Shown here: positions 8,115 to 17,370 of the stretch, in pieces
Layout: the number at the start of each line of letters is the position of its first letter
How positions within the stretch are numbered: position 1 is the stretch's first letter
Source: Shewanella zhangzhouensis
Lineage (GTDB): Bacteria; Pseudomonadota; Gammaproteobacteria; Enterobacterales; Shewanellaceae
Reading direction: 5' to 3'
Length of the DNA stretch: 64,000 nucleotides
Assembly (NCBI RefSeq): GCF_019457615.1
Contig: NZ_CP080414.1
Span: 4,351,501-4,415,500 of the forward strand
Program-made: the position numbers and the translations under genes
The notes under the pieces: model-generated
Seen by the model: the letters and a program-made list of their open reading frames with translations, nothing else
Told to the model about the DNA's origin: nothing
Databases searched by the model: none

Positions 8115-8789
8115 ATGTATCGCATCATCGCCGACGAGGCGGATTTTCTCCTTATCGACAAGGCACCGGGCGTGCACTTTCATAGCCAAGATGGCAGCGC
8201 CGGTGTAGTGGCGCAGGCCGAATCTGATTTGGGGATAAAGCTCTACCCGGTGCACAGGCTCGACACCCTGACTTCGGGCCTCATCATACTGGCCAAGTCC
8301 AGCACTGCAGCAGCCGACTTTACCGAGCTGTTCAGCCGTCATGGGGTGCAGAAATATTATCTGGCGCTCGCCAGGGGCAAGCCAAAGAAGAAGCAGGGCA
8401 AGATTGCCGGTGACATGGCCAAGTCCCGTCGCAGCCAATACAAGTTACTGCGCACCATGGATAACCCGGCCGTTACCCAATTTTTCTCCGCTTCGGTGGC
8501 CGAGGGATTAAGGGCCTATCTGCTCAAGCCTCTTACCGGAAAAACCCACCAGCTCAGGGTCGCCCTGGCAAGCCTGGGTACCCCCATACTCGGTGATACC
8601 CTTTACGGCGGTGAAACCTCTGACAGAGCGTATCTACACGCCTGGCAGCTGGAGTTTCAATTTCGTGGTCAGGAATACCACTTCGAAAGCGAGCCCTCAG
8701 AGGGTGAAGCCTTCCGTTCAGAAGCACTATCACAGCAGCTCAAAAACGACTGGCGCAATCCATCAGCCCTGGACTGGCCCGGCCGCTGA
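8115..8789 (+). CDS. RluA-like pseudouridine synthase
   Basis: 224-residue RNA pseudouridine synthase of the RluA/RsuA superfamily, converting a uridine in rRNA or tRNA. The catalytic motif HRLDTLTSG is at 47-55 with Asp50 as nucleophile; the C-terminal block GKTHQLRVALASLGTPILGD is the family's conserved KTHQLR segment. It has no S4 domain. The length and start MYRIIADEADFLLIDK resemble the small TIGR01621-type subgroup, whose target I do not know. It begins 3 bases after the kinase stop and its last 27 bases overlap the convergent cyclase gene. Confidence 0.88.
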   Translation: MYRIIADEADFLLIDKAPGVHFHSQDGSAGVVAQAESDLGIKLYPVHRLDTLTSGLIILAKSSTAAADFTELFSRHGVQKYYLALARGKPKKKQGKIAGDMAKSRRSQYKLLRTMDNPAVTQFFSASVAEGLRAYLLKPLTGKTHQLRVALASLGTPILGDTLYGGETSDRAYLHAWQLEFQFRGQEYHFESEPSEGEAFRSEALSQQLKNDWRNPSALDWPGR

Positions 8790-9944
8790 ATCCATCACAC
8801 AGTTGCGGCCACAAGCCTTTGCCTGATACATGGCATGGTCGGCGGCCGAAATCAGCTGAGAGATACTCATCCCCTCAGCCATCGCGGCACAGCCAAAACT
8901 GGCGCTCAAAACCACCTCGTCGTCATCCCACCGCAGCGCCGTTGCCGCCAGGCTTTCCCGCAGTTTTTCGGCCACCAGATGTGCCTGCTTTATACCGGCG
9001 CCGGCTAAAATGACCAAAAACTCCTCGCCACCAAAGCGACATAACATATCGGTTTCTCTGAGACTGTTGCTTAAAATCAGCGCCGCTTGCCGCAGCGCCG
9101 CATCGCCCGCCTGATGCCCAAGCTTGTCATTGATTTTTTTGAAGTGATCCAAATCCAGCAACACTATGGCAAAAGACTCGCGTCCCTTCTGCCAGCGCAG
9201 ATACAGCTCTCTGAGTCTCAGTTCAGCGCTGCGGCGATTCCAAAGCCCTGTCAGCATATCCCTGTCTGCCAGTACCCGTATTTTTTGTACCAGTCGAGTG
9301 AGGGCATTGCCTATGGCGACCACATTGATACTGAGACTGAGCACCAAATAAAACCACAGCATGGGCACGGCATCGGCTGTATGGATGGAAATGAAGCGCT
9401 CTTCTGCATGTTCCTGGGTCAGGATGAGTCCGAGTCGCACTAAAAACAACGCAGCCGCCAGTATCAGGGGCATGACCAGCATTAATGTGATACTGGCACC
9501 GACACCCGGTAGCAACCCCTTGTAGGTCGACACCCCCAAACGGGCGAACAGCACGGCCGCCGCCAACGAAAACACGATGCCGAGATAATGCTGTGATTCC
9601 ACCGACGGCGGCACCAGCAACATGGCGAATATCACCACAGCCAACAGCAACAGCTCAGGCTTATAGTTCATCGGCAATCGAAACAGGAATACAGTGCCAA
9701 AGCGCATCATGATGATGCCGCCAATCAGACTTAAATCGGCACCGAACCAGGCAAGATAGCTCGGCTCCTCCGAACGGAAGGTGTTGAGAATAAGCCCCAA
9801 CATCAACAAACCATTGGCCACTGCGTACTGGCGACAGGCCTTTGGTGCAATGCGTAATGGGCCCGCCAGCAGTGCCCAGGCTGCGGCACAGGCGGCCGTC
9901 AACAGCACTATGACCTCAATGAGGATCTCAGCTTGGATGTCCAT
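8763..9944 (-). CDS. Membrane-bound diguanylate cyclase (GGDEF)
   Basis: 393-residue protein with about six hydrophobic segments in residues 8-215 and a C-terminal GGDEF domain (about 225-390). The active-site loop is GGEEF and the product-inhibition I-site RETD lies five residues before it, so it should make cyclic di-GMP with feedback control. DLDHFKKIND and the C-terminal AMYQAKACGRN are normal. ATG 9944 has GGGG four bases before it; a TTG three bases upstream is less likely. The membrane part has no named sensor domain that I recognise. Its 3' end overlaps the pseudouridine synthase gene tail to tail. Confidence 0.92.
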   Translation of the reverse strand: MDIQAEILIEVIVLLTAACAAAWALLAGPLRIAPKACRQYAVANGLLMLGLILNTFRSEEPSYLAWFGADLSLIGGIIMMRFGTVFLFRLPMNYKPELLLLAVVIFAMLLVPPSVESQHYLGIVFSLAAAVLFARLGVSTYKGLLPGVGASITLMLVMPLILAAALFLVRLGLILTQEHAEERFISIHTADAVPMLWFYLVLSLSINVVAIGNALTRLVQKIRVLADRDMLTGLWNRRSAELRLRELYLRWQKGRESFAIVLLDLDHFKKINDKLGHQAGDAALRQAALILSNSLRETDMLCRFGGEEFLVILAGAGIKQAHLVAEKLRESLAATALRWDDDEVVLSASFGCAAMAEGMSISQLISAADHAMYQAKACGRNCVMDSAAGPVQG

Positions 9945-10087
9945 CAAACCCCGATTGTACTTATTCTTTTTTTAGTGGCTTTACTATAGCCGCCGCAAAG
10001 AGATAATGTCAGTTTTTTGTCCGACAAGTCTTGCCATTTTTCGGCTCAGTTGCGAAGTTAGCCAAGTAGTTCGAGCAAGGAGATCTA

Positions 10088-10255
10088 ATGGATACCAATA
10101 AACTACTGCTGGTGATCATCGCCATATTGCTGCCACCTGTGGCGGTATTTTTAAAAGAAGGTGCGGGAAAGCATCTGCTGATCAATATCATTTTGTGCCT
10201 GTTTTTCTGGCTGCCCGGCCTGCTGCATGCCCTGTGGGTCGTGACAAAGAGCTAG
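10088..10255 (+). CDS. Pmp3/YqaE-family small membrane protein
   Basis: A 55-residue, very hydrophobic protein with two transmembrane segments (about 6-22 and 31-51) linked by a short loop FLKEGAGKH. The pattern of ILLPPVAVFL followed by INIILCLFFWLPG is that of the Pmp3/YqaE stress-induced membrane peptides, which affect membrane potential and salt tolerance in other organisms. ATG 10088 has AAGGAG five bases before it. It is single-gene: a promoter gap precedes it and a strong terminator follows at 10278. Confidence 0.88.
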   Translation: MDTNKLLLVIIAILLPPVAVFLKEGAGKHLLINIILCLFFWLPGLLHALWVVTKS

Positions 10256-10277
10256 TACCAGGCTCACAACACAATTG

Positions 10278-10303
10278 AAAAAGCCCCTTGATGGGGCTTT
10301 TTT
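10278..10303 (+). terminator. Intrinsic terminator after the Pmp3 gene
   Basis: AAAAAGCCCC, a 5-base loop, then GGGGCTTTTTTT: a 6-bp GC-rich stem with flanking A and T runs, 22 bases after the stop. Confidence 0.9.
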
Positions 10304-10394
10304 ATAGATGAATTTAATTACTCAGGGTTGTGGACTTTTTGCCATTTAATGACCATCATCCTGTTTATGACGTCATTTTATTCATCTATAAATC

Positions 10395-11249
10395 ATGTTT
10401 GCGCATCTACCTTCTCTCAATGGTCTACGGGTTTTCGAAGCGGCAGCCCGACATCTCAGTTTTAAACTCGCGGCCAAGGAACTGGAGCTCACACCGACGG
10501 CGGTTTCCCATCAAATTCGCAATCTGGAGTCACAGCTCGATATTCAGTTGTTTATTCGCCACACCCGGGCGGTAGAACTTACGGCTGCGGGGTACACATT
10601 ATTTGAGACCAGTCGCCAGGTGCTGCGCCAGATAGATCAAACCCTGACCAGTCTGGGGGTGGGTGAAGACTCTGAAATACATATCAGCGCCCCACACGGC
10701 TTTGCCGCCCTGTGGCTGGCGCAGCATTTACCCTACTTTCAGCGACGTTTTCCCGAGGTAAGGGTATCGGTCAGCCATTCCGATACCCCCGATACCCAGG
10801 GTGGGCATGTGGCCATTATCCCGGCAGATAAGGTCGAAGAGGCCACACTGACAGAACACTTTGGTATTTATGCCAGCCCCGCCTATCTGTCCCGCAAACA
10901 TCCCCAGCAAACCCTGATGCACGTGCGCCGTCATTCAGGTGTCACACAAATCAACTGGGATAGATGGCAGAAAGATTATGGCAAGTTCAAAGAAGCCCAG
11001 TTCATCGAGTTTGATCGCGAAGACCAGCTGGTACAGGCCTGCCTCGCCGGACAGGGACTGGCACTGACCAGCTCGCTGTTGGTGGCATCCCTGGTGGAAA
11101 AAGGCTGGCTGAAACCCTGTCTGCCGGAAAAAATCCTGCCGGGCCCGGGTTACAGCATCCAACTGCCACAGGAATGCCGTAACAAGCGCCAGATCCAGCA
11201 ATTCATTGGCTGGCTGGATGAACAAACCGGCACAGACGCCGCCCAATAA
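10395..11249 (+). CDS. LysR-family transcriptional regulator (GcvA-like)
   Basis: 284 residues with an N-terminal winged helix at about 6-66 (LNGLRVFEAAARHLSFKLA, TPTAVSHQIRNLE) of the GcvA/AmpR type, and a LysR substrate-binding domain at about 90-280. It is followed in the same direction, 33 bases on, by a penicillin-acylase-family gene, which it may control. The effector is unknown. The ATG at 10395 is chosen because the frame's conserved N-terminus (LPSLNGLRVFE) begins five residues later. Confidence 0.9.
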   Translation: MFAHLPSLNGLRVFEAAARHLSFKLAAKELELTPTAVSHQIRNLESQLDIQLFIRHTRAVELTAAGYTLFETSRQVLRQIDQTLTSLGVGEDSEIHISAPHGFAALWLAQHLPYFQRRFPEVRVSVSHSDTPDTQGGHVAIIPADKVEEATLTEHFGIYASPAYLSRKHPQQTLMHVRRHSGVTQINWDRWQKDYGKFKEAQFIEFDREDQLVQACLAGQGLALTSSLLVASLVEKGWLKPCLPEKILPGPGYSIQLPQECRNKRQIQQFIGWLDEQTGTDAAQ

Positions 11250-11282
11250 CGACCGCAGCAATCACTATCAAGGAAGAACCCC

Positions 11283-13589
11283 ATGTTAAAAACCATCAAA
11301 TGGTTACTGCTGTTGGTATTGCTCTTGTGTATCAGCCTGTATGTTACCCTCCACGCCAGCCTGCCTGAGCTGGGTGGCAACAAGCTTGTCGCGGGGCTGG
11401 AGCAGGCCGTCGACATTGAGCGGGATAACCTGGGTACCGCCGTCATACGGGCTCAAAGTCGGCGCGATGCCGCCTTTGGACTGGGATACGCCCACGGTCA
11501 GGACAGATTTTTTCAAATGGATTTGCTGCGGCGCAACTCAGCCGGCGAGCTGGCTGAACTCTTTGGTGATGCGGCGCTGAAGCTGGACGAGCGCCACCGC
11601 TTTCACCAGTTCAGAAAACGCGCCCAGGCCCTGCTGAAGCACTTGCCTGCAGAAGACAGAGCCGTACTGGAGGCCTATAGCCGCGGCGTAAATCATGCGC
11701 TGTCCCAGCAAGCCCTGCCCGGTTTTGAATACCTGCTGAGCGGCGGCGATATTCAGCCCTGGCAACCCGAAGACAGCCTGCTGACTATATTCTCCATGTA
11801 TCTGGATTTACAGGGGAATACGGTTGAGCGCGAGCTGGTGCTGGAACGTATCAAGCAGCTTTATGGCGACGAGATGCTCGCCTTCGTCAGCCAGAACGAC
11901 CCTATTCAGGCCGCATTGGACGGCAGCACCCTGCCTACCCAGGCCATGGTGGCGCCCACCTTGTCCGCCGCAGCGCTCGACAGAGCGGAGCTCAGCACAA
12001 TAGGAAGCGAGCTCGATGCCTTCGTCAAGGGCAGCAACAACTGGGCAGTCACGGGGCACCTTACCCAAAGCGGCCACGCCATGCTGTCCGACGATATGCA
12101 CCTCGGCCTCGCCGTTCCCATCATTTGGTACAGAGCCCAGCTCAATTACCCCCATACCGGCGGTGACATGGGCGAGCGCGATATTCAGGTTACGGGTGTG
12201 AGTCTGCCCGGCGCTCCGGTCATTGTGGTCGGCACCAATGGTCATATCGCCTGGGGCTTTACCAACGGCTATATTGACACCGCAGACTGGATTGAACTGG
12301 CGGCAGATGAAGCCACCGAAACCGTTACAGAGCGCCTAGACAGCACAGGCGCAGGCAAAGACATGACACTCAGGTTGTCCCGTTTTGGTCCGGTGAAACA
12401 CCTCGGCGACAAAGACTATGCGCTTTCCTGGGTGGCTCACGGCGACTTTGCCATTAACCTCAACCTGATGCATCTGGAAACCGCCACTGGCGTGGGTGAG
12501 GGGCTGGAACTCACCCGACATACCGGCATCCCGGTGCAAAACATGCTGATAGTGGATGAGGCTGGCAATGCGGCCTGGCGCCTGACCGGTGCCATTTCGG
12601 CGCGGGATAACCCAACCCAGACGGCGCAGGCTGCCAACCGCTGGCAAGCCAATGGCTGGGCAATACCGGCTGAAGATGTGCCCATCGTCAGTAACCCCAC
12701 CAATCAGCGACTCTGGAGCGCCAATAGCCGAGTCCTGTCCATATCAGACACCCAACGCTTCGGCGACGGCGGTTATGCCATTGCCAGCCGCGCAGCGCAA
12801 ATTCGTGACAACCTGCTGGCCAAAGATAACTTCGACGAGCGGGACTTTCTCGCCATGCAACTGGATAACAGAGCGCTGTTTCTAACACCTTGGCACCAGT
12901 TGTTGACCAAGACGCTGAAACTGCAACCCGATGAATTTGCGGATGACCTCAAGGCGCTGGCCAACTGGGGCGCCTGTGCCTGCAGCGAGTCGGTGGGCTA
13001 CACCCTGGTCAGCAAATTCCGTATTCGGGTCATGGACAGCCTGTTTGCCCCGCTGCAAACCCGCCTCGCCGAAGAAGGTCTCAGCCTGAGCAAAATCAAG
13101 GGGAATCTGGAAGTGTCGGTATGGCAATTGCTGCGCCAACAACCGGACTCCTGGCTTCCCGAAAACATGGCCGATTGGGACAGCTACCTGCTACAAATTT
13201 ACCGCAATAACCGGGATGAACTGCTAAGCCGCCATTCTCAAGCCGGCAAGCTTGCCGATCTCAATTGGGGCAAGGTCAATGCGCTGAAAATACAGCATCC
13301 TTTCAGCAAGCAAATCCCACTGCTGGCACCGCTGTTGGACATGCCACAGGTAGCTGGATTCGGGGGCCACTTCGAACCTGCGGTGCAAAGCCCGGGCTTC
13401 GGTGCGTCCCAGCGTCTGATAGTGCAGCCGGGGCGCGAGTCCGATGGCATCCTGATGGTGCCGGGCGGTCAGTCTGGCCATCCGTTATCGCCTTATTACC
13501 GCAGCGGCTTTGACGATTACGCCAATCACAGGCCAACACCCTTGCTGCCGGGCGAGGTAAAGCACATGCTGCGTTTAACCCCGCAGTAA
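11283..13589 (+). CDS. Penicillin acylase family N-terminal-nucleophile hydrolase
   Basis: 768 residues, the size of penicillin G acylase or acyl-homoserine-lactone acylase precursors. An uncleaved anchor or signal peptide covers 5-24. The first part (about 40-250) would be the alpha chain, with the conserved FGLGYAHGQDRFFQMDLLRR. The Gly250-Ser251 junction in KGSNNWAV is the autoprocessing site that frees Ser251 as nucleophile; the beta chain follows (ML SDDMHLGL, VTGVSLPGAPVIVVG, and a late GGQSGHPLSPYYR). The substrate may be N-acyl amides or quorum signals; it cannot be told from sequence. RBS AAGGAAG lies before ATG 11283. Confidence 0.88.
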   Translation: MLKTIKWLLLLVLLLCISLYVTLHASLPELGGNKLVAGLEQAVDIERDNLGTAVIRAQSRRDAAFGLGYAHGQDRFFQMDLLRRNSAGELAELFGDAALKLDERHRFHQFRKRAQALLKHLPAEDRAVLEAYSRGVNHALSQQALPGFEYLLSGGDIQPWQPEDSLLTIFSMYLDLQGNTVERELVLERIKQLYGDEMLAFVSQNDPIQAALDGSTLPTQAMVAPTLSAAALDRAELSTIGSELDAFVKGSNNWAVTGHLTQSGHAMLSDDMHLGLAVPIIWYRAQLNYPHTGGDMGERDIQVTGVSLPGAPVIVVGTNGHIAWGFTNGYIDTADWIELAADEATETVTERLDSTGAGKDMTLRLSRFGPVKHLGDKDYALSWVAHGDFAINLNLMHLETATGVGEGLELTRHTGIPVQNMLIVDEAGNAAWRLTGAISARDNPTQTAQAANRWQANGWAIPAEDVPIVSNPTNQRLWSANSRVLSISDTQRFGDGGYAIASRAAQIRDNLLAKDNFDERDFLAMQLDNRALFLTPWHQLLTKTLKLQPDEFADDLKALANWGACACSESVGYTLVSKFRIRVMDSLFAPLQTRLAEEGLSLSKIKGNLEVSVWQLLRQQPDSWLPENMADWDSYLLQIYRNNRDELLSRHSQAGKLADLNWGKVNALKIQHPFSKQIPLLAPLLDMPQVAGFGGHFEPAVQSPGFGASQRLIVQPGRESDGILMVPGGQSGHPLSPYYRSGFDDYANHRPTPLLPGEVKHMLRLTPQ

Positions 13590-13687
13590 ACCAAATGAAA
13601 AGGAACGACCGCCAACTGGCCAGGTGATTTGCCAAAACCATGGAAATGTTCGAGTCTGATTAGACAACATTCAACAGGGCATTAGCC

Positions 13688-14581
13688 ATGGAAACAAAAG
13701 CAACCCAGCCAGTGGCAGAGCGACTGCTCCCCAGAACCAGCGACGTTGGTGGCATACCTGTGGCCCGGGCCATTCCCCAAAAGGCCAGACGCCTGATTGG
13801 CCCCTGGTGTTTTTTGGATCACCTTGGCCCCATTTCAGGCCCGGTAACAGTGAACGTGGGCGAACACCCACACACGGCGCTGCAAACCTTCACCTGGATG
13901 ATGGCGGGAGAAATACTGCATCGCGACAGCCTGGGCAGTACTCAGGTGATACGTCCCGGCCAGGTTAATCTGATGACCGCAGGCCACGGCATTGCCCACA
14001 CCGAAGAGTCTTTGCCAAATCAGACCCATCTGCACGCCGCTCAGCTTTGGATTGCCCTGCCTGCTGCCCACAAGGACACAGCACCCAGGTTCGATCATTA
14101 TCCCACGCTGCCGCGCTGGCAGGACGCCGGGGCGAATTTCACCCTCCTGATAGGCGACTGGGCGGAACACCACTCCCCAGTGCTGCACTTCTCACCCATA
14201 TTGGGACTGGAGATTTTCCACAGTGCCGACACTGGGGCGCCGGTGACCCTGACATTGCCCCTTGAGCCAACATTCGAGCACGGACTCATGCCATTGGAGG
14301 GAATCTTCCACCTGGCAGGGGAGAGCTTCAGCGATAACCAACTGGCCTTTTTGAACTGGGGCGAAACGTCCGTGACCATCAGCTTGCAGGCCGGATGCCG
14401 CCTGCTGCTTATCGGTGGCGAGCCCCTCCCCGATGACATCACCATCTGGTGGAACTTTGTCGGCCACAGCAAGGCGGAAATCGCCGAGGCCCAGGCACAA
14501 TGGCTGGCACAGGATCCCCGCTTCGGCCCGGTCACAGGTTATCAGGGGCAACGACTGGAGCCGCCACCCATCCCCTGGTGA
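13688..14581 (+). CDS. Pirin family protein
   Basis: 297-residue bicupin of the pirin family. The N-terminal cupin has the metal ligands His60 and His62 (GEHPHTALQT) and His104/Glu106 (GHGIAHTE), and the family motif GPWCFLDHLGP at 38-48. Bacterial pirins include quercetin dioxygenases (YhhW) and metabolic regulators; which this is cannot be said. The final 13 codons and the terminator are present a second time at 19755-19849, on the far side of a four-gene block, so this 3' end may have been rebuilt by an insertion. Confidence 0.92.
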   Translation: METKATQPVAERLLPRTSDVGGIPVARAIPQKARRLIGPWCFLDHLGPISGPVTVNVGEHPHTALQTFTWMMAGEILHRDSLGSTQVIRPGQVNLMTAGHGIAHTEESLPNQTHLHAAQLWIALPAAHKDTAPRFDHYPTLPRWQDAGANFTLLIGDWAEHHSPVLHFSPILGLEIFHSADTGAPVTLTLPLEPTFEHGLMPLEGIFHLAGESFSDNQLAFLNWGETSVTISLQAGCRLLLIGGEPLPDDITIWWNFVGHSKAEIAEAQAQWLAQDPRFGPVTGYQGQRLEPPPIPW

Positions 14582-14632
14582 GCGACGCTTTACACCAAGA
14601 CATAAAAAGACCGCCCTTCGGCGGTCTTTTTA
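14538..14632 (+). repeat. Left copy of 95-bp direct repeat (pirin 3' end plus terminator)
   Basis: This 95-base segment, from GTTATCAGGGGC in the last codons of pirin to the end of its terminator, matches 19755-19849 at 89 of 95 positions without gaps. Two differences fall in pirin codons and are both silent (CGA/CGC Arg, CCG/CCT Pro). The other four are the terminator loop, which is the reverse complement in the other copy. The two copies bracket the four-gene envelope block. Confidence 0.95.
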
Positions 14633-14634
14633 TG
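14601..14634. terminator. Bidirectional terminator between pirin and the envelope block
   Basis: Perfect 15-bp inverted repeat CATAAAAAGACCGCC / GGCGGTCTTTTTATG with loop CTTC. T runs follow on both strands, so it can end pirin on the plus strand and the FlgT/CsgG-like gene (stop at 14660) on the minus strand. Confidence 0.92.
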
Positions 14635-14659
14635 ATGGATGGTGCTTATCTACCCTTGC

Positions 14660-15937
14660 TCACTCGCGTTGCTCAGACTCCACTGACGAATGCGCAGGGA
14701 TAGTCACGCCCCCCTCCGGCGACGGTGTTGGTGCTGGTGCCGCCACTGGCAGCAATATACCTCCCGAAACTGCCGGCGTGACAGTCGATTGCACTGGATG
14801 CATCACTTGCCCGGATGCGTCCGGAACAACCTTAGCCTTGCGCAACACAGTATCCTTGGCCATTGCTCGTATATCACCACTGGTCACACTCGCATAAGAA
14901 AGCTTGGTCGAAACCCTATCGATCCTCACTTGCCCCAGCAGTATTTCCTCACGTCCAAGGGATTCTTTGGTGTAAGGATCTACCAGTTTTTTCCCTAAGC
15001 CATAAACATCGTAACGGTAACCTTCGACAACATTCTTTCCCCCCTGATTCAGCACCAGTTGATTACCACTCAGCGACAACACCTTTATAGGATAAATGGC
15101 ATCAATAATGGTTCTGGCAACTTCTTCGGCAGCTTCAGCGGCTATTTGCTCAGGATTCGCCATATCCAAAGCAATAAGCGCATCGTCTTGCCATTTTATC
15201 TGCCGGGTCGCGATATTGATCACTTGGTATGACACTCTGGCCTGACCGTATTCCGAGCTTTGCCGCTCACCCGTCAGGCTGATGCTGTTGGTATACTGAC
15301 CACTCTCCACAGCCACGCTGCCCGCTACCAGATAGTCCATTCCCAGCACTTGCCCAAGGCGAATTTTCTCAGACTGGGGAGTATCTGCACTCAGGAGCAA
15401 ATTACGTTCATTACTAAAGGCAGCGTTATGCTCCCGGTCGAGTACGGCAAAGCGACGGCTCTGTACCAGATGGGTTTGCAAATATTGGCTGAACTCTGCA
15501 CCCGAACGACCACTGAATCTGGACACAACCAGCTTACGCCTGTTATCCGGAGTAATCCCCGGTGATTTATACACAGGTATACTGGCCGAAATCACCACAT
15601 TGCAATACTGCTCCGTACAGGCTTCATCCAGGATTTGATAACGCTCGACATAGCCTTGCGTACGGGAAGCCGTCTTATTAGTGATCTCAGAGGACAACAC
15701 TGCCTCATCATTCACCTTAACCTTCATCGCCTGTCGCACCATCTGCTGATCAATATTCACTCCGCGCACTTGGCGAACTGCCTCTGTCAGCGCATTTTCT
15801 ATCGCCTGCTCGCGGCTCAAACCTGAGCCGCTGGCTTCGACTTCCACAGTACCGCCAAAAGCAAAGGGAGAAGAAGTCAGCAACAAGAGAGTGCAGCCAT
15901 AAATGCCATGCTTAAAACTCCTCATTGGATGCCCCAT
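14660..15937 (-). CDS. FlgT/CsgG-like periplasmic or outer-membrane protein
   Basis: 425 residues, fourth gene of the minus-strand envelope block. There is a signal peptide (hydrophobic about 11-27) with no lipobox Cys after it, unlike CsgG itself. The domain order resembles flagellar assembly protein FlgT: an N-terminal domain (about 30-125; SREQAIENALTEAVRQVRGV), a TolB/CsgG-like middle (about 134-285; RKLVVSRFSGR, RRFAVLDRE, LGMDYLVAGSV) and a FlgT-C-like end (about 286-370; GKKLVDPYTKESLG). A Pro/Val-rich tail follows. No flagellar genes are nearby. The start is uncertain: GTG 15946, ATG 15937 (AGGTG six bases before) or ATG 15925. It overlaps the upstream gene by 26 bases. Confidence 0.75.
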   Translation of the reverse strand: MGHPMRSFKHGIYGCTLLLLTSSPFAFGGTVEVEASGSGLSREQAIENALTEAVRQVRGVNIDQQMVRQAMKVKVNDEAVLSSEITNKTASRTQGYVERYQILDEACTEQYCNVVISASIPVYKSPGITPDNRRKLVVSRFSGRSGAEFSQYLQTHLVQSRRFAVLDREHNAAFSNERNLLLSADTPQSEKIRLGQVLGMDYLVAGSVAVESGQYTNSISLTGERQSSEYGQARVSYQVINIATRQIKWQDDALIALDMANPEQIAAEAAEEVARTIIDAIYPIKVLSLSGNQLVLNQGGKNVVEGYRYDVYGLGKKLVDPYTKESLGREEILLGQVRIDRVSTKLSYASVTSGDIRAMAKDTVLRKAKVVPDASGQVMHPVQSTVTPAVSGGILLPVAAPAPTPSPEGGVTIPAHSSVESEQRE

Positions 15938-17318
15938 CGCTCTCACCTGTGCCGGATTTTATGTTCGCTTTGGCAGCATTGGCCTTTTTCTCTATTAACT
16001 TACCGTTTTTTAATGCCTGAGAATCCTGCTCAGCCTTGGGATGCCATACCAGCACCACGCCGTTAACTTCACGATTAGTCACAGGATGTTTCTCGGTCCA
16101 GCGCATGGCCGTTTTCAAACCCACCAAACCTTTGACATTGGAGGTCATGGACGAAGCTTCAGACACCTCTTTAATCATCTCTGAGACAGCGTCTTCACTG
16201 ACGTCAGTGTCCTTGTTCTGGTTCAGAGTCGCCGTGGCAGTGCGGCTCTTGCCGCTGGTTTTACGGCTCTCAGACTCATAAGTTCCCATCAAGGAATAGC
16301 TTTCAGCGATATGTGACAACGCATCAAGCTCAGCATCTGCAAAGCTAAAATCCCGATTATCGGCACATTCTTCATAGTCGCTTGGATTACAATCATTACC
16401 AGACATACCAAAGGACACTAGCATGGGGTAGCCTTTTTCATCCCACAGCAGCTTAGTGCCATATTGGTAAACCAGATTGGGTTTCTGTTTGGACAAATAG
16501 CTGCCCAAAGAGTCACCCGCTTTTTCCGGACTGGGTTCAATATTGCCTTTGCTCAGGCGCAATGAGGAAAGGAAGTTCTTTTTCTTAACCGACGTTGCCA
16601 CTACTACTGCCACTGCCGTATTGCCATTTTTATCAGTGGCCTCGTAGGTCTTCATGACTTGCGAGCCGCTAATATCGCCTCGAGATCTCTGTTTGGAAAT
16701 CTGAGTAATGGCCTTCTGCATCATCAATTTACGCTTAGTTGGTGGTGCAGCATCATATTCGGCGGCATCCACTCCAACCTCGGCTAACTGAGCATTCAAG
16801 GTCGCATCGGCCAAGGTAACCAATTTATCAAGAATGGCCTCCAACCGACTCTCAGTTTGGAGCTCCTCTGCGGTAAACTCCGGCAATTTGTTGTTTTTAA
16901 ATGCTGTTCTGAGAGTTTCTGAGGCGACATCACGATACAGCTGCTTAAGCAGGGATTCCCGCGCTTTCTGCTGAGCATTTCGGTAAGCCATGATACGGGC
17001 ATCGCTCCATCCCGCTTCTGTTGGCCTGGCAGACACTAGAGCCGTGCCAAAGTGCAGGTGCACCTGTTTATTCTGTTCAGCGAATTGAGTCACTTTACTA
17101 TCGACAAATGCCTGCACCTGTTGCTGAACGTATGCACCTGCATCATCCAACCCTTGCTCTTCAGCCGCAACAACCTCTTCTTTGGTCAGGGTTGGCGCAG
17201 CACTCAAAACATCGGCATCCTGAGCGGTCTGCTCTTCACCGTGGCTAACTGCCGTGAACAGGAGAGACGACGTCGCGAAGGCAAGCAGTGTTTTATTGAA
17301 TTTCGATGACAGCTTCAT
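15912..17318 (-). CDS. Exported protein of unknown function (possibly DUF6844-like)
   Basis: 468 residues, third gene of the envelope block. A signal peptide (hydrophobic about 10-24, cleavage near AVSHG) leads into an acidic, Glu/Gln-rich helical region (about 30-90), then a helix-rich segment with AYRNAQQKARESLLKQL around 109-125. The later part has beta-like segments (YGTKLLWDEKGYPMLVSFG) and a helical tail rich in Lys/Ala. I recall proteins of this type beside CsgG-like genes under the label DUF6844, but could not check this. GGAG lies five bases before the ATG. It is separated from the LpoB-like gene by a terminator hairpin. Confidence 0.7.
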   Translation of the reverse strand: MKLSSKFNKTLLAFATSSLLFTAVSHGEEQTAQDADVLSAAPTLTKEEVVAAEEQGLDDAGAYVQQQVQAFVDSKVTQFAEQNKQVHLHFGTALVSARPTEAGWSDARIMAYRNAQQKARESLLKQLYRDVASETLRTAFKNNKLPEFTAEELQTESRLEAILDKLVTLADATLNAQLAEVGVDAAEYDAAPPTKRKLMMQKAITQISKQRSRGDISGSQVMKTYEATDKNGNTAVAVVVATSVKKKNFLSSLRLSKGNIEPSPEKAGDSLGSYLSKQKPNLVYQYGTKLLWDEKGYPMLVSFGMSGNDCNPSDYEECADNRDFSFADAELDALSHIAESYSLMGTYESESRKTSGKSRTATATLNQNKDTDVSEDAVSEMIKEVSEASSMTSNVKGLVGLKTAMRWTEKHPVTNREVNGVVLVWHPKAEQDSQALKNGKLIEKKANAAKANIKSGTGESDGASNEEF

Positions 17319-17338
17319 AATTGCTCCATTCCATTGGG

Positions 17339-17363
17339 AAAACCCCGGAATACCGGGGTTTTT
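17339..17363. terminator. Terminator-like hairpin inside the envelope block
   Basis: AAAACCCCGG, AATA loop, CCGGGGTTTTT. It lies between the stop of the LpoB-like gene (17371) and the start of the next gene (17318). Read on the minus strand the stem is followed by TTTT then CCC, so termination may be partial. It could set a lower level for the two downstream genes. Confidence 0.75.
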
Positions 17364-17370
17364 AGGTTAA

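Noticed and set aside
14660..15937. Curli secretion channel CsgG
   Set aside because: There is no lipobox, the protein has an extra N-domain and a FlgT-C-like end, and no csgA/B/E/F genes are nearby.
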